From Fusobacterium sp. JB019 (GTDB taxonomy: Bacteria > Fusobacteriota > Fusobacteriia > Fusobacteriales > Fusobacteriaceae): a stretch of 64,000 nt of DNA. The stretch is from assembly GCA_030673965.1 (NCBI GenBank), contig JAUTCN010000008.1, positions 62,001 through 126,000 on the forward strand. The letters run 5' to 3'. The notes beneath the pieces are model-generated. The model saw only the letters and a program-made list of their open reading frames with translations. It had not been told where the DNA came from and did no database searches. This document shows positions 37,639 through 47,133 of this stretch, in pieces (within the stretch, counting starts at the first letter, position 1; each line of letters starts with the position of its first letter). The position numbers and the translations under genes were made by a program.

Positions 37639-37695
37639 ATAAAAATTTAGTATAATGAGATTGTATATAAAATAATTTAAGAGGACGTGGATAAT

Positions 37696-40353
37696 ATGGA
37701 AATAAAATATTTTCAATATCAGGATAACTTTTTAAAAAAATTAAAGTCAGATGAAAGAACAATTATGGTTTTTAGTGATTATTCATTAAAAAATACATAT
37801 ATGAAAAATAGAGAAAAGAATATATTGAAGCCAGAGGGAAGATTATTAACTTTGGATGAATTTAATAAATTTATTTTTAAAACAAATAAAATGCTTTTAA
37901 CAGATGCTAAAAGACCTCTTACTTTTTATAAAGTTTTAGATAAAGAAATAAAAAAAGAATTAAATATAAATAATTATTATGACATTATAGATTTAGCAGA
38001 TTTATTTTTTAAATATTATAAAGAAAAAAATCTTAGTTTAACTGAGGATATAGTAAATCTTCAAAAATGGCAAGGGGATTATATTAATAGATTTGATAGA
38101 ATAAAATATAAATATGATGAATTTTTAGAAGAAAATAATTATTTACCAAGTGACTGGTTAGAAAATTATGATAATTTTAATGATGATTTTTTAAAGTTCT
38201 ATAATAATATTATATTTGTAGATATATTTGATTTTTCAAATTTGCATAAAAGAATAATAAGAGAAATAGAAGAAAAAATAAATATAGAATTATATTTACA
38301 ATGTAATAAAGAAGATTATAATGAAGAGCTATTGAAATTAGAAAAAGTTTCATTAAAGGGGATAAAAAATATTCAAGTTCAAGTTTATGAAACTAATGAA
38401 GATTTAGAAGAGATGTTGAACTTAATATATTTACACAAGGAAGGTGAAAATCCCTTTGATATTTTTTCTCCAAATCCTGAAATGAATAATTTTCATAAAA
38501 TATTACCTAAATATTTCAAATCACAAAAGTTAAAGGTTCTAGATGATACTAAACTTTATAGATTTATGGATAAGCAATGTGATTTATTAAACTCAGTTGA
38601 ATATAAAAAAGAAAAGGGGATAAATGTAGAATTTTTAGTCCAGTGTCTAAATGATGAAACATTTTGTGAAATTTATAATATTGATAAAAATATTTTAAAA
38701 TATTATAAATTGTTAATTGAAAATGAATATAGATACTTAAATCCAAATACTATAGAAGAAGATAATATAGGATGGATAATAAAAAAATATAATTTTGAAA
38801 GAGAAGAGGTGGAAGCTTTTAGAGAAGGTTTTAATAAAATTTATAATGATCTAAGAAATCTTTCAAATTATACAAGTATAGATGAATTTTATAATTATCT
38901 AAAGGAAATTGGCCTAGATAAATTTGAAGAAATGAATTATAAGGATTTCATAGATAAATTTTATGAAGTTTTAGGAAATATAAAATCAAGTGAAAGACTT
39001 TGTGGCCCACTTGGTTTTAAAAGCTTATTTAAAGAAAATATTGGAGCTTCAATTTATAAATTATTAATAAAATATTTAGAAGGAATAGAAATAAGAGAAG
39101 TTGATAGGGAAAAATCAGAAAAAACAGTTGGCTTAATAAAAAATATAGAAGATGCAAGATTAAATTATGGTAGAGATAGTTATTTTATAGATATAACAAA
39201 TGATAAATTACCAGGAAATATAAAGGATTCTTTTATTTTTACCCAAAGCCAAAGAGAAGAAAATAATTTTGTAACCCTAGATGAAAAAATAAATATTATA
39301 AAGCAAAGATTTGTTCAAGGGGTATTTAATTCAAGGGAAAGTATTATTTTTACTAAGAAAAATGAAGAAACTGGTTTGGAAAAATCTATGTTTTTAGAAG
39401 AATTAATTTTAGAAAATAATTTAGAGATAGAAAAAAAGAATTTATCAGAAGAAAATATAAATAAAATAATAGAAAAAAGTCTATATGAAAAAAGAAATTT
39501 TAATGTTTTAAGAAGAGAAAATGAAATAGAAAAGGATTTTAAAAATTTAAAGGATAATCAAATATCCCTTGGAGCTTATGATGTAATTATGCTTTCTTCT
39601 TGTGAATATAAGTATTTTTTAAATAAAATTATGAAGCTTGAAAAGGAAGATGAAATTTCTTATGGGACATCTCTTAGGTTACTAGGAACTACAGTTCATA
39701 AAATTTTTGAGCAAGTTGGAATAATAATGAGAGATCAGATAGAAAAGAGAGCTGATTTTAAAGTTCAAGAAAAAATCCTAGATAAATATATTAAAATGGC
39801 AAAGGAATCAGATAAGATGAAGGTTCCAGTTTATGTGGATATTTATTTAAATAAGATAATTTATCCTGCAATAAAAAATAGTATATTTGAATTCTATCGT
39901 TCTTTGGAAAAAAGATTTAAAAATAAAGAGATTAAAAGTTTTTATAGTGAGAAGGAAAAGATTTATAAAAGTGATTATTCAAACTTAAAGGAATATCCTG
40001 AAATTTTAATAAAGGGAAGAATAGATTTAGCCATAGAGACGAATAAAGGAAATACATTAGTTGATTATAAAACTGGTGGAAGACAAGATGGACAGCTTGA
40101 TATTTATTCTATAATAATGTATGGGGCCCTAAAAGAAACAGAAAAAATAATGTACAATGTTTTTAAAATGGAAGAGATAGTTGAAAGAAAAAATATATTC
40201 ACTAAGGAGAGTTTAAATGAACTATTCTTAGAATTTGTAAAAACTAAAAATTATAAGAGAACTCATAAGAAGTCCCTATGTAATAATTGTGATTATGCAA
40301 AAATTTGTAGAAGGGAGGAGAGTTATAAGAATGAAGAAGATATTAAAGGCTAG
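37696..40353 (+). CDS. AddB-like PD-(D/E)XK exonuclease subunit
   Basis: A protein of about 885 residues that looks like the AddB side of an AddAB-type helicase-nuclease for double-strand-break repair. The helicase-like N-terminus is divergent. The C-terminal nuclease has RIDLAIE (Asp777) and LVDYKTGG (Asp790, Lys792). Cysteines in SSCEYKYFL and CNNCDYAKICRRE fit an AddB-type iron-sulphur staple. Start: GTG 37687 is too close to the GAGG site; ATG 37696 is chosen although the gap is long. It overlaps the helicase gene that follows. Confidence 0.82.
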   Translation: MEIKYFQYQDNFLKKLKSDERTIMVFSDYSLKNTYMKNREKNILKPEGRLLTLDEFNKFIFKTNKMLLTDAKRPLTFYKVLDKEIKKELNINNYYDIIDLADLFFKYYKEKNLSLTEDIVNLQKWQGDYINRFDRIKYKYDEFLEENNYLPSDWLENYDNFNDDFLKFYNNIIFVDIFDFSNLHKRIIREIEEKINIELYLQCNKEDYNEELLKLEKVSLKGIKNIQVQVYETNEDLEEMLNLIYLHKEGENPFDIFSPNPEMNNFHKILPKYFKSQKLKVLDDTKLYRFMDKQCDLLNSVEYKKEKGINVEFLVQCLNDETFCEIYNIDKNILKYYKLLIENEYRYLNPNTIEEDNIGWIIKKYNFEREEVEAFREGFNKIYNDLRNLSNYTSIDEFYNYLKEIGLDKFEEMNYKDFIDKFYEVLGNIKSSERLCGPLGFKSLFKENIGASIYKLLIKYLEGIEIREVDREKSEKTVGLIKNIEDARLNYGRDSYFIDITNDKLPGNIKDSFIFTQSQREENNFVTLDEKINIIKQRFVQGVFNSRESIIFTKKNEETGLEKSMFLEELILENNLEIEKKNLSEENINKIIEKSLYEKRNFNVLRRENEIEKDFKNLKDNQISLGAYDVIMLSSCEYKYFLNKIMKLEKEDEISYGTSLRLLGTTVHKIFEQVGIIMRDQIEKRADFKVQEKILDKYIKMAKESDKMKVPVYVDIYLNKIIYPAIKNSIFEFYRSLEKRFKNKEIKSFYSEKEKIYKSDYSNLKEYPEILIKGRIDLAIETNKGNTLVDYKTGGRQDGQLDIYSIIMYGALKETEKIMYNVFKMEEIVERKNIFTKESLNELFLEFVKTKNYKRTHKKSLCNNCDYAKICRREESYKNEEDIKG

Positions 40354-43300
40354 TGCAGGAACAGGAAAAACTTATAGATTGGCACTTGAATATGTTATTT
40401 CTTTAATAAAGGGAGAATCTCAAAATGATATTATAGTTATGACTTTTACAAGAAAGGCAACTTCAGAAATAAAAAAGAGAATAATTGAATTCTTAAAAGA
40501 TCTATATCTAATGAAAGAAGAGGGGATAAACTTAAAAGAATCTATAGAAAATCTATATCCTAATATAAATTTAAAAAAAGAGGAGATAGGAAAAATATAT
40601 AAAGAGGTTATTTTAAATAAAGATAATCTAAAAGTTTATACTATTGATGGATTTAAAAATATTATATTTAAAAATTCCATATCAAAAATGTTAAATATAA
40701 ATTCCTTTGAAATTATAGAGGATTTTGAAAATTATGAAATTTTAAAAAAATGTTTTGAGAAGATAACTTCTAGTGAAAAGAATTTTGGACTTTTCCAGAA
40801 ATTTTTTGAAACAAATTTAGAAAGAAATATAGAAAATCATATAGAAACTCTAGGAAGCATAATAAATCATAGATGGAAATATATTTTAATTGAAAAGAAA
40901 GAAAGATTGCCCTATGAGGTTGAAAATAAAATTACAAAAATAGAAGAAATGCTAGATGTTTTGGAAAAAATTAGAGAATATAAGAAGAAAGAAAATGTTC
41001 CGATAGTAGAGCATGTTAAAAAGCCATATAAGGATTATTTAGATTTAGAAGATGATTTTGATAAGGAAAAGTTTATTTTAAATAATTGGAAAAATATATT
41101 AGATGACAAATATATTTTTGATGGAAGAAAGATAAGAGCTGGGAAAGATGAGTATGTTTTAGAATTATTTGAAGAAGAAATGGAAATAATGGATAGCTTG
41201 AAAACTGAAGTTTCTAAAAGAATATATAATTCTAAGGTAATATCATATGAAAGGGAAATGTTATCGTTTTTAGATTATATCTATATGATATATGATGAGA
41301 TAAAATTTAAGGAACATAAGTTTACTCATAGTGATATAACAAACTATACTCTTAAATATATTGGAGATAGCAAGCTTAATTTACTTGAAGGAAATAAAAT
41401 AACAGATTATATGAGGGAGATTCTTGAAAGTAACGCAAGTACAGTATTCATAGATGAGTTTCAAGATACTAGTGTAGTTCAATGGAAGATTTTAAATCCA
41501 TTTATTGAAAGTGCTAAAAATATAATCTGTGTTGGGGATGAAAAGCAAAGTATATATGGATGGAGAGATGGAGATAAGGATCTTTTCATGAGTTTACCAG
41601 ATATTTTAAATTCCCAGGTTGAAAACTTAGATACTTGCTATAGAAGTGAAGAGAGAATAATAGATTTTACAAATAATTTCTTTAAAAATTATTCTGAAAA
41701 TTTAACTGAAATAAACTGGGATTTTTTAGAAGTTAAAGGAAACAAAAAAGAAAATGAAGGTTTTGTAGGAGTTTATACTAGGGGAGATAATAAGGATGAA
41801 GAGTTTTCCTATGAACAAATTATAAAGCTCCTTAAAGAAAATTATAATGAAAATTATAGGGGAGTAGGAATTTTAGCTAGAAATAATAAAATTTTAAATA
41901 AAATGGCATTTCTTCTTTCAGAAAATAAGATTCCATATTTTTTAGAGACTAGACTTAGTATATTTGAATCAAGGGTTGTTTCTCCTATTTTAACTTTATT
42001 TAAATATTTTGTAACAGAGAATATTTTTTATTTAGTTGAATTTTTAAGGGATGATCTTATATTTATAGGTGATGATTCTTTAAAAGAATTACTTTTAAAT
42101 ATTGAAGATTTAGAAGATTTTAATTTTAAAAATGAAGAAGAGAAAAAAGTATATGAAAAAATAATTAAATATAAAAAATTATATGATGAAAATGAATTTA
42201 TATTATCTGAAGTTATAGAAAAAATAATAAAGGAATTTGCAATTGTTGATAAATATAATAGCGAAAGTGATATTAAAAATCTTTATAAATTTACAGAAAA
42301 ATGTAAAAGTTTTGCTTTTATAGAGGAATTATTAGAAGAAGTTAGAGAAAATAATGATTCTAGTGAATATAGGCAGGAATCTACTAAAGAATATAATGGT
42401 GTAGCTCTCATGACTATTCATAAATCTAAGGGTCTTGAATTTGATACAGTTTTTTATATTCATAAGGAAACAAATAGTTTTCCAAATAGAGGTTTTCAAT
42501 TTAATATAAAAATAAGCAAAGATTATAAAAAAGTTGAAGATTATTTAATAACAGAAAGTACTTATGAAAAGATTTTTAATTATTTAGAAGATCAGTTTGA
42601 TTATTTAAGTGATAAAAAAAGAAAAGAAAATGAAGAAGAGGTTAATAATGTCTATGTTGCTTTAACAAGACCTAAGAAAAATTTATTTATAGTTGTAGAT
42701 AGGACTAGTAAAACAAGTGTTTTTCAAAAGGTTCTAAATGAAAGTTATTTAAAAAATCAACTAATTTATAATATGGGAGAAGTTTTATTAACTAAAGAAG
42801 AATCAAAGGAAGAGGGAAGTAATAAAATTTTAGAAATGGATATTGATTTTAGTCAGTTATCATATGATCAAGAGAAGATGGATGAGAATATAGAAAAAAT
42901 AAAAAATGATAGGGAAAATTTTAGTATTGATAGGGAAGAAAAGAAAATTTTAGGAACAGTTGTCCATTATTTTTTTGAAAATATTAAATATGCTTCTGAT
43001 AATGAAATAATAAGAGCTAGAGAAAAGACTATTTCAAAATATGGAGCTTTATATGAAGAGAATTTTTTAGAAAAGTTATTTTCTAGAAAGTTTGTAGAAA
43101 AAAATATAAGGGAAAATAGTGAAATCTTTTCAAAATCTTGGGATTTAGTTTATAATGAATATCCTATTTACTCAGAAGAAGAAAAAAGTCTGTATAGAAT
43201 TGATAGACTAATGATAAAAAAAGCAACTTCTAATGAAATGGGAAAGGTATCCATAGTAGATTATAAAACAGGGGGACATGAGGAAGAACAGATTGAAAAT

Positions 43301-43399
43301 TATGAAAAATTAATTTCAGAATCTTTGGAAAAATTAGGAGTTTTGCAAGATTATAATATAGAAAAGATATATTTAGAAATTAAGATTGAAAATATTTAG
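40331..43399 (+). CDS. AddA-like UvrD/REP helicase-nuclease subunit
   Basis: A superfamily 1A helicase of about 1022 residues fused to a nuclease. Walker A is ASAGTGKT (residues 7-14), followed by MTFTRKATSEIKKRI, Walker B FIDEFQDTS, GDEKQSIYGWRDGD (motif III region), and LMTIHKSKGLEFDTVF. The C-terminal RecB-type nuclease has RIDRLMI and VDYKTGG (Asp977, Lys979). With the AddB-like partner it should process DNA ends for recombination. ATG 40331 with GGGAGGAG upstream is used; the frame itself opens at 40289 inside the partner gene. Confidence 0.88.
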   Translation: MKKILKASAGTGKTYRLALEYVISLIKGESQNDIIVMTFTRKATSEIKKRIIEFLKDLYLMKEEGINLKESIENLYPNINLKKEEIGKIYKEVILNKDNLKVYTIDGFKNIIFKNSISKMLNINSFEIIEDFENYEILKKCFEKITSSEKNFGLFQKFFETNLERNIENHIETLGSIINHRWKYILIEKKERLPYEVENKITKIEEMLDVLEKIREYKKKENVPIVEHVKKPYKDYLDLEDDFDKEKFILNNWKNILDDKYIFDGRKIRAGKDEYVLELFEEEMEIMDSLKTEVSKRIYNSKVISYEREMLSFLDYIYMIYDEIKFKEHKFTHSDITNYTLKYIGDSKLNLLEGNKITDYMREILESNASTVFIDEFQDTSVVQWKILNPFIESAKNIICVGDEKQSIYGWRDGDKDLFMSLPDILNSQVENLDTCYRSEERIIDFTNNFFKNYSENLTEINWDFLEVKGNKKENEGFVGVYTRGDNKDEEFSYEQIIKLLKENYNENYRGVGILARNNKILNKMAFLLSENKIPYFLETRLSIFESRVVSPILTLFKYFVTENIFYLVEFLRDDLIFIGDDSLKELLLNIEDLEDFNFKNEEEKKVYEKIIKYKKLYDENEFILSEVIEKIIKEFAIVDKYNSESDIKNLYKFTEKCKSFAFIEELLEEVRENNDSSEYRQESTKEYNGVALMTIHKSKGLEFDTVFYIHKETNSFPNRGFQFNIKISKDYKKVEDYLITESTYEKIFNYLEDQFDYLSDKKRKENEEEVNNVYVALTRPKKNLFIVVDRTSKTSVFQKVLNESYLKNQLIYNMGEVLLTKEESKEEGSNKILEMDIDFSQLSYDQEKMDENIEKIKNDRENFSIDREEKKILGTVVHYFFENIKYASDNEIIRAREKTISKYGALYEENFLEKLFSRKFVEKNIRENSEIFSKSWDLVYNEYPIYSEEEKSLYRIDRLMIKKATSNEMGKVSIVDYKTGGHEEEQIENYEKLISESLEKLGVLQDYNIEKIYLEIKIENI

Positions 43400-43408
43400 G
43401 AGGAAGGT

Positions 43409-44839
43409 ATGGAAAAAATATTAGAACTAGAATTTATTCAAAATTATGCCATGGCTATTTCTTCCATATTGGAAGCTGATGTAACTATTATAGATAAGAA
43501 TTTAAAAAGAGTAGCAGGAACAGGGGAATATAAAGAAAAGTTAGGGGAAAAGATACCTGATGATTCTCTTTTTGGAGAGATTATCTTAAAGGGATATGAA
43601 AATAATATAGGGAATTGTTTAGAAGAAGAGTCTTGCTTAAAATGCGAGAAGAGGAATTATTGTAAAGAACTTGCTAATATAGCAGAACCTATTTATTTAA
43701 ATGATGAAATAATAGGAGTTATAGGAATAATAGCCTTTGATAAGGATCAAAAAAAATGTCTCTTAGAAAAAAGAGCTTCATTAGAAGAATTTTTAAAGTA
43801 TATGAGTTTACTTCTTGAAAGTAAAATCCAACTTGCTATGGAAAAAAATAAATTAGAAGATCAGATAAAAGAGGTAATAAATTCTCAAAGTAATAAATTT
43901 AAAAGAAATAAATATATAGGGAGAAATAAAAAAATTATTGAGATTTTAAACTTATGTGATAAGATTGCAAACTCAACTTCCACAATAGTTATAACAGGAG
44001 AGAGTGGAACAGGAAAGGATTTGTTAGCAAAATATATTCATTCAGTAAGTGATAGAAAGGATGAATTAATGATATCTATAAATTGCGGGGCTATACCTGA
44101 AAATCTTGTAGAAAGTGAACTTTTTGGATATGAAGAGGGAGCTTTTACAGGGGCTAAAAAGAAAGGGCATATTGGTAAATTTGAATTAGCTAATAAAAGT
44201 ACTTTGTTTTTAGATGAAATAGGAGATATGCCGCTGCATGTTCAAAAGAAATTATTGAGAGTTTTGCAAGAACAAAAAATAGAAAGAATTGGAGGTAAAG
44301 ATTCGATTCCCATAGATGTTAGAGTTATTTGTGCAACTAATAAGAACTTAGAAGAAATGGTAAAGGAAAAAACTTTTAGAGAAGATCTTTATTATAGAAT
44401 TAATGTTATTCCAATAGAGATTCCTGCTTTAAGAAATAGAAAAGATGATATTATGAATTTTATAAACTATTTTATAAAAATTTATAATAAAAAATTAAAG
44501 AAAAATATTTTAGGAGTCACAAGGGAAGCTGAAAAAATGTTGGTAGCTTATGATTGGCCTGGAAATGTGAGAGAACTTAAAAATATAATAGAATATATAG
44601 GGAATATATTAGAAGGAAGTTATATTGATGTTAAGGATTTACCTAGACAAATAAGCAAAAATAATGGAATAAATATATTAAACAAAAATTTATCCCAAAT
44701 AATTGGGGAATATGAAAAAAATGTTCTAGAAGAATTAATGAAGGATATAAAAACAGTTGAAGAAAAGGACGTTCTAGCTAAAAAGCTAGGGATAAGTAGA
44801 GCTACCTTGTACAGAAAATTATTATCTTATGGATTATAA
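43409..44839 (+). CDS. Sigma-54-dependent activator with Cys-cluster sensor domain
   Basis: A 476-residue enhancer-binding protein. An N-terminal sensory domain (about 1-140) has cysteines at 70, 76, 79 and 85 (C-x5-C-x2-C-x5-C), then a coiled coil, the AAA+ domain with Walker A GESGTGKD (197-204), the sigma-54 contact loop GAFTGA (244-249) and LFLDEIGDMP, and a Fis-type helix-turn-helix at the end (KKLGISRATLYRKL). No phosphoacceptor receiver is present. The adjacent sigma-54 promoter and repeated sites point to the cysteine-desulfidase-type gene as target. Confidence 0.92.
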   Translation: MEKILELEFIQNYAMAISSILEADVTIIDKNLKRVAGTGEYKEKLGEKIPDDSLFGEIILKGYENNIGNCLEEESCLKCEKRNYCKELANIAEPIYLNDEIIGVIGIIAFDKDQKKCLLEKRASLEEFLKYMSLLLESKIQLAMEKNKLEDQIKEVINSQSNKFKRNKYIGRNKKIIEILNLCDKIANSTSTIVITGESGTGKDLLAKYIHSVSDRKDELMISINCGAIPENLVESELFGYEEGAFTGAKKKGHIGKFELANKSTLFLDEIGDMPLHVQKKLLRVLQEQKIERIGGKDSIPIDVRVICATNKNLEEMVKEKTFREDLYYRINVIPIEIPALRNRKDDIMNFINYFIKIYNKKLKKNILGVTREAEKMLVAYDWPGNVRELKNIIEYIGNILEGSYIDVKDLPRQISKNNGINILNKNLSQIIGEYEKNVLEELMKDIKTVEEKDVLAKKLGISRATLYRKLLSYGL

Positions 44840-44845
44840 AATGAA

Positions 44846-44938
44846 TTATCAAAAATGAGAAAGGTTTATCAAAAATGATAAACCTTTCTTTTTAATTGTT
44901 TAGGAGATGATTGCAGAATGAATTATCAAAAATGAGAA
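44846..44938. promoter_or_regulatory. Three upstream activator sites, TTATCAAAAATGAKAA
   Basis: Copies at 44846-44861, 44866-44881 and 44923-44938. Each is an imperfect palindrome TTATCA-AAAA-TGA(G/T)AA; the middle one is perfectly symmetrical. They lie about 60-150 bases upstream of the -24/-12 promoter, the usual position of enhancer sites for sigma-54 activators. Confidence 0.75.
44859..44893 (+). terminator. Terminator of the sigma-54 activator gene, overlapping an enhancer site
   Basis: Thirteen-base-pair perfect stem GAAAGGTTTATCA / TGATAAACCTTTC with AAAA loop and a T-run. The middle activator site forms its upper part. Confidence 0.82.
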
Positions 44939-44991
44939 ATTTAAGAGAAGGGAAAATAAATAGAAAGCAGAAAAAATAAGGAGTTATGAGT

Positions 44992-45007
44992 TGGCATAAA
45001 AATTGCT
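44992..45007 (+). promoter_or_regulatory. Sigma-54 (-24/-12) promoter
   Basis: TGGCAT-N5-TTGCT (44992-44997 and 45003-45007) fits the TGGCAC-N5-TTGCW consensus with the invariant GG and GC at correct spacing. It lies 42 bases before the start of the desulfidase-family gene. Confidence 0.82.
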
Positions 45008-45048
45008 TATTATATATTTGTTAAATAAATTAAAAAAGAGGTGAAGTT

Positions 45049-46335
45049 ATGAATAAATATACAGATCTTATAAAATTAGTTAAATCTGAAATGAAACCTA
45101 GTATGGGATGTACAGAACCAGTTGCTATAGGATTAGCAGTTTCCAACACATGCAGATATTTAGAAAAACCAGCTACTAAGTTAAAATTAAAGATAAGTTC
45201 AAATATTTTTAAGAATGCTTTTTGCGTAAAATTACCTAATACAGAAGAAGCAGGAATAAAATTAGCTTCAGCCTTAGGTTATTTATTAACTAAAGAAGAC
45301 AATGATATGGAAATTTTTAAAAACATAACTAATGATTTAGTTTTAGAAGCTAAAGAATTATTGAAAAAGGGATTTGTTGAGACTGAAGCTGTTCAAGATA
45401 GCAGATTTTATATAGAAGTTTTAGCAATTAATGATAATGAAGAAATTAGAACAATAACTTTAGATAAACACGATAATTTAGTTAAAGTTGAAAAAAATGG
45501 AGAAACTATTTTAAATAAATTAGAAGAAAAAAAAGAAAATGAAAATAAAATAAAAGAAGAAAAATTAGATATTTCTAAATTTACAGTTAAAGAATTAGTT
45601 GAGATAGCTGAAAATATAGATATTAAAGAATTAGAATTCTTAAAAGAATGTATTGATATGAACTTAGCAGCTTCTGAGGAAGGGCTTAGAAAAGATTACG
45701 GAATGCATATAGGAAGAACAATGAAAAGATTAATAGAAGAAAAAACATTATCTAATGACTTAGTAAACTATGTTAAAATGACAGTCTCTTCAGCAAGTGA
45801 TATGAGAATGGGAGGAGGACCATTATCTGCAATGACAGTTGCAGGAAGTGGAAATCAAGGTTTTCAAACAACGTTACCTATAATAGCAGCATCTAAATAT
45901 TTAAAATTATCTCACGATAAAAGCTTAAGAGCTTTATTTATGAGTATATTAATTATGCTTAGAATGAAATGTAAATTAGGTAGATTATCTCCAATATGTG
46001 GAGCAATGCTAGGGGGAACAGCAGCTTCAGCAGGAATTGCTTGGATTTTAGGAGGTAAAATAGAAGAAATATCAGGGGCTATGCAAAATATGTTTGCCAA
46101 TGTTTCAGGAATGATGTGTGATGGTGCAAAAGATGGTTGTGCAGTAAAATTATGCACTTGTTCTGGAGAATCAGTATTGTCAGCAAAATATTCTATGGCA
46201 GGGGTAAGAGCTTGCAAAACAGATGGTATAGTTAGTGAAAAATTAGAAGATACAATAGATAATATAGCAAGACTTTCAAATGAAGGAATGAAAGAAATAG
46301 ATATGAATGTAATAGACATCTTATCTAAAAAATAA
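45049..46335 (+). CDS. L-cysteine desulfidase / L-serine dehydratase-like protein (UPF0597, CyuA-type)
   Basis: A 428-residue member of the UPF0597 family. Family members are cysteine desulfidases (CyuA/YhaM type) that release sulphide, ammonia and pyruvate, using an iron-sulphur cluster. Likely cluster residues are Cys21 in SMGCTEPVAIGLA and the cysteines in MMCDGAKDGCAVKLCTCSGE; RMGGGPLSAMTVAGSGNQG is also typical. The gene sits behind a sigma-54 promoter with enhancer sites and a dedicated activator, and ends at a strong terminator. Serine as substrate cannot be excluded. Confidence 0.87.
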   Translation: MNKYTDLIKLVKSEMKPSMGCTEPVAIGLAVSNTCRYLEKPATKLKLKISSNIFKNAFCVKLPNTEEAGIKLASALGYLLTKEDNDMEIFKNITNDLVLEAKELLKKGFVETEAVQDSRFYIEVLAINDNEEIRTITLDKHDNLVKVEKNGETILNKLEEKKENENKIKEEKLDISKFTVKELVEIAENIDIKELEFLKECIDMNLAASEEGLRKDYGMHIGRTMKRLIEEKTLSNDLVNYVKMTVSSASDMRMGGGPLSAMTVAGSGNQGFQTTLPIIAASKYLKLSHDKSLRALFMSILIMLRMKCKLGRLSPICGAMLGGTAASAGIAWILGGKIEEISGAMQNMFANVSGMMCDGAKDGCAVKLCTCSGESVLSAKYSMAGVRACKTDGIVSEKLEDTIDNIARLSNEGMKEIDMNVIDILSKK

Positions 46336-46375
46336 ATAAGAAATAATCTTAATTTTTAAATAATATACAACTCAC

Positions 46376-46406
46376 AAAAAAGCAGGAATATAAATTCCTG
46401 CTTTTT
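46376..46406. terminator. Bidirectional terminator
   Basis: AGCAGGAAT / ATTCCTGCT stem with ATAA loop, A-run before and T-run after; between the desulfidase-type gene and the converging nitroreductase gene. Confidence 0.9.
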
Positions 46407-46418
46407 AAATAATTTAAA

Positions 46419-46991
46419 TTATTTATTAAATATAAGATCTTTTACACAAAGCTTTGGTACGTACATATGATGATTTTCTTCATCACGATAGTATTTAGTT
46501 TCTTTGTGTATAGCGTTGAAGATAGATGATTTCTCAGCAGGCTCCCCTAGAGCAATCATAATCTCACAGCTATAATTTTCAGGAATATTTAAAAGTTGTT
46601 GTATTTTATCCTTGTTAAATGATGCTAGAATACATCCACCTAAATTCATTTCAGTTGCAGTTAACAAAATATTTTGAGAAGCAATACCCATATCAAAATA
46701 ATTATAGTTATAATTTAAGTTTTTTTTGTTTGGTAGACATAATACAATATAAGCTCGAGGACATTCCTTTTCAGAAGGATTCCATTTTATTCCTCCAGCC
46801 CATGCAATATTTGGAAATATTTCATCACATAGATTTTTTTCCCAAACAAGAGCATATCTTATGTTTTGACCGTTTCTAGCACTAGCTGCAAGTCTAGCGT
46901 TTTCAATCATTTTTAATAATTCTTCCTTATAGACACTTCTACTTGTAAAAGATCTATATGAACGATTTTTTAAAAATATATTTTTATCCAT
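46419..46991 (-). CDS. Nitroreductase-family FMN oxidoreductase
   Basis: A 190-residue flavoprotein of the nitroreductase superfamily. The N-terminal FMN-contact motif KNRSYRSFTS, AARLAASARNGQN-like stretch (ENARLAASARNGQNIRYALV), the mid-domain MGIASQNILLTATEMNLGGC and IMIALGEPAE are present. Substrate is not predictable. The start follows GGGAGG. It is a single gene convergent with the cysteine gene. Confidence 0.88.
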   Translation of the reverse strand: MDKNIFLKNRSYRSFTSRSVYKEELLKMIENARLAASARNGQNIRYALVWEKNLCDEIFPNIAWAGGIKWNPSEKECPRAYIVLCLPNKKNLNYNYNYFDMGIASQNILLTATEMNLGGCILASFNKDKIQQLLNIPENYSCEIMIALGEPAEKSSIFNAIHKETKYYRDEENHHMYVPKLCVKDLIFNK

Positions 46992-47133
46992 AATTTAAAC
47001 CTCCCAGTGATAATAAACCCGTATTAAACCCTAATTAGATAATAGATGAAAAATAAATAAAAGTCAATTTTAAATTTTAAGTTATAGACAAAAATAGAAT
47101 AATAAGATATGATTATATTAAGAGGTGAGAAGT

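Noticed and set aside
45912-46319. Minus-strand open frame opposite the cysteine-desulfidase-family gene
   Set aside because: Complete overlap with a conserved gene on the plus strand and no start signal.
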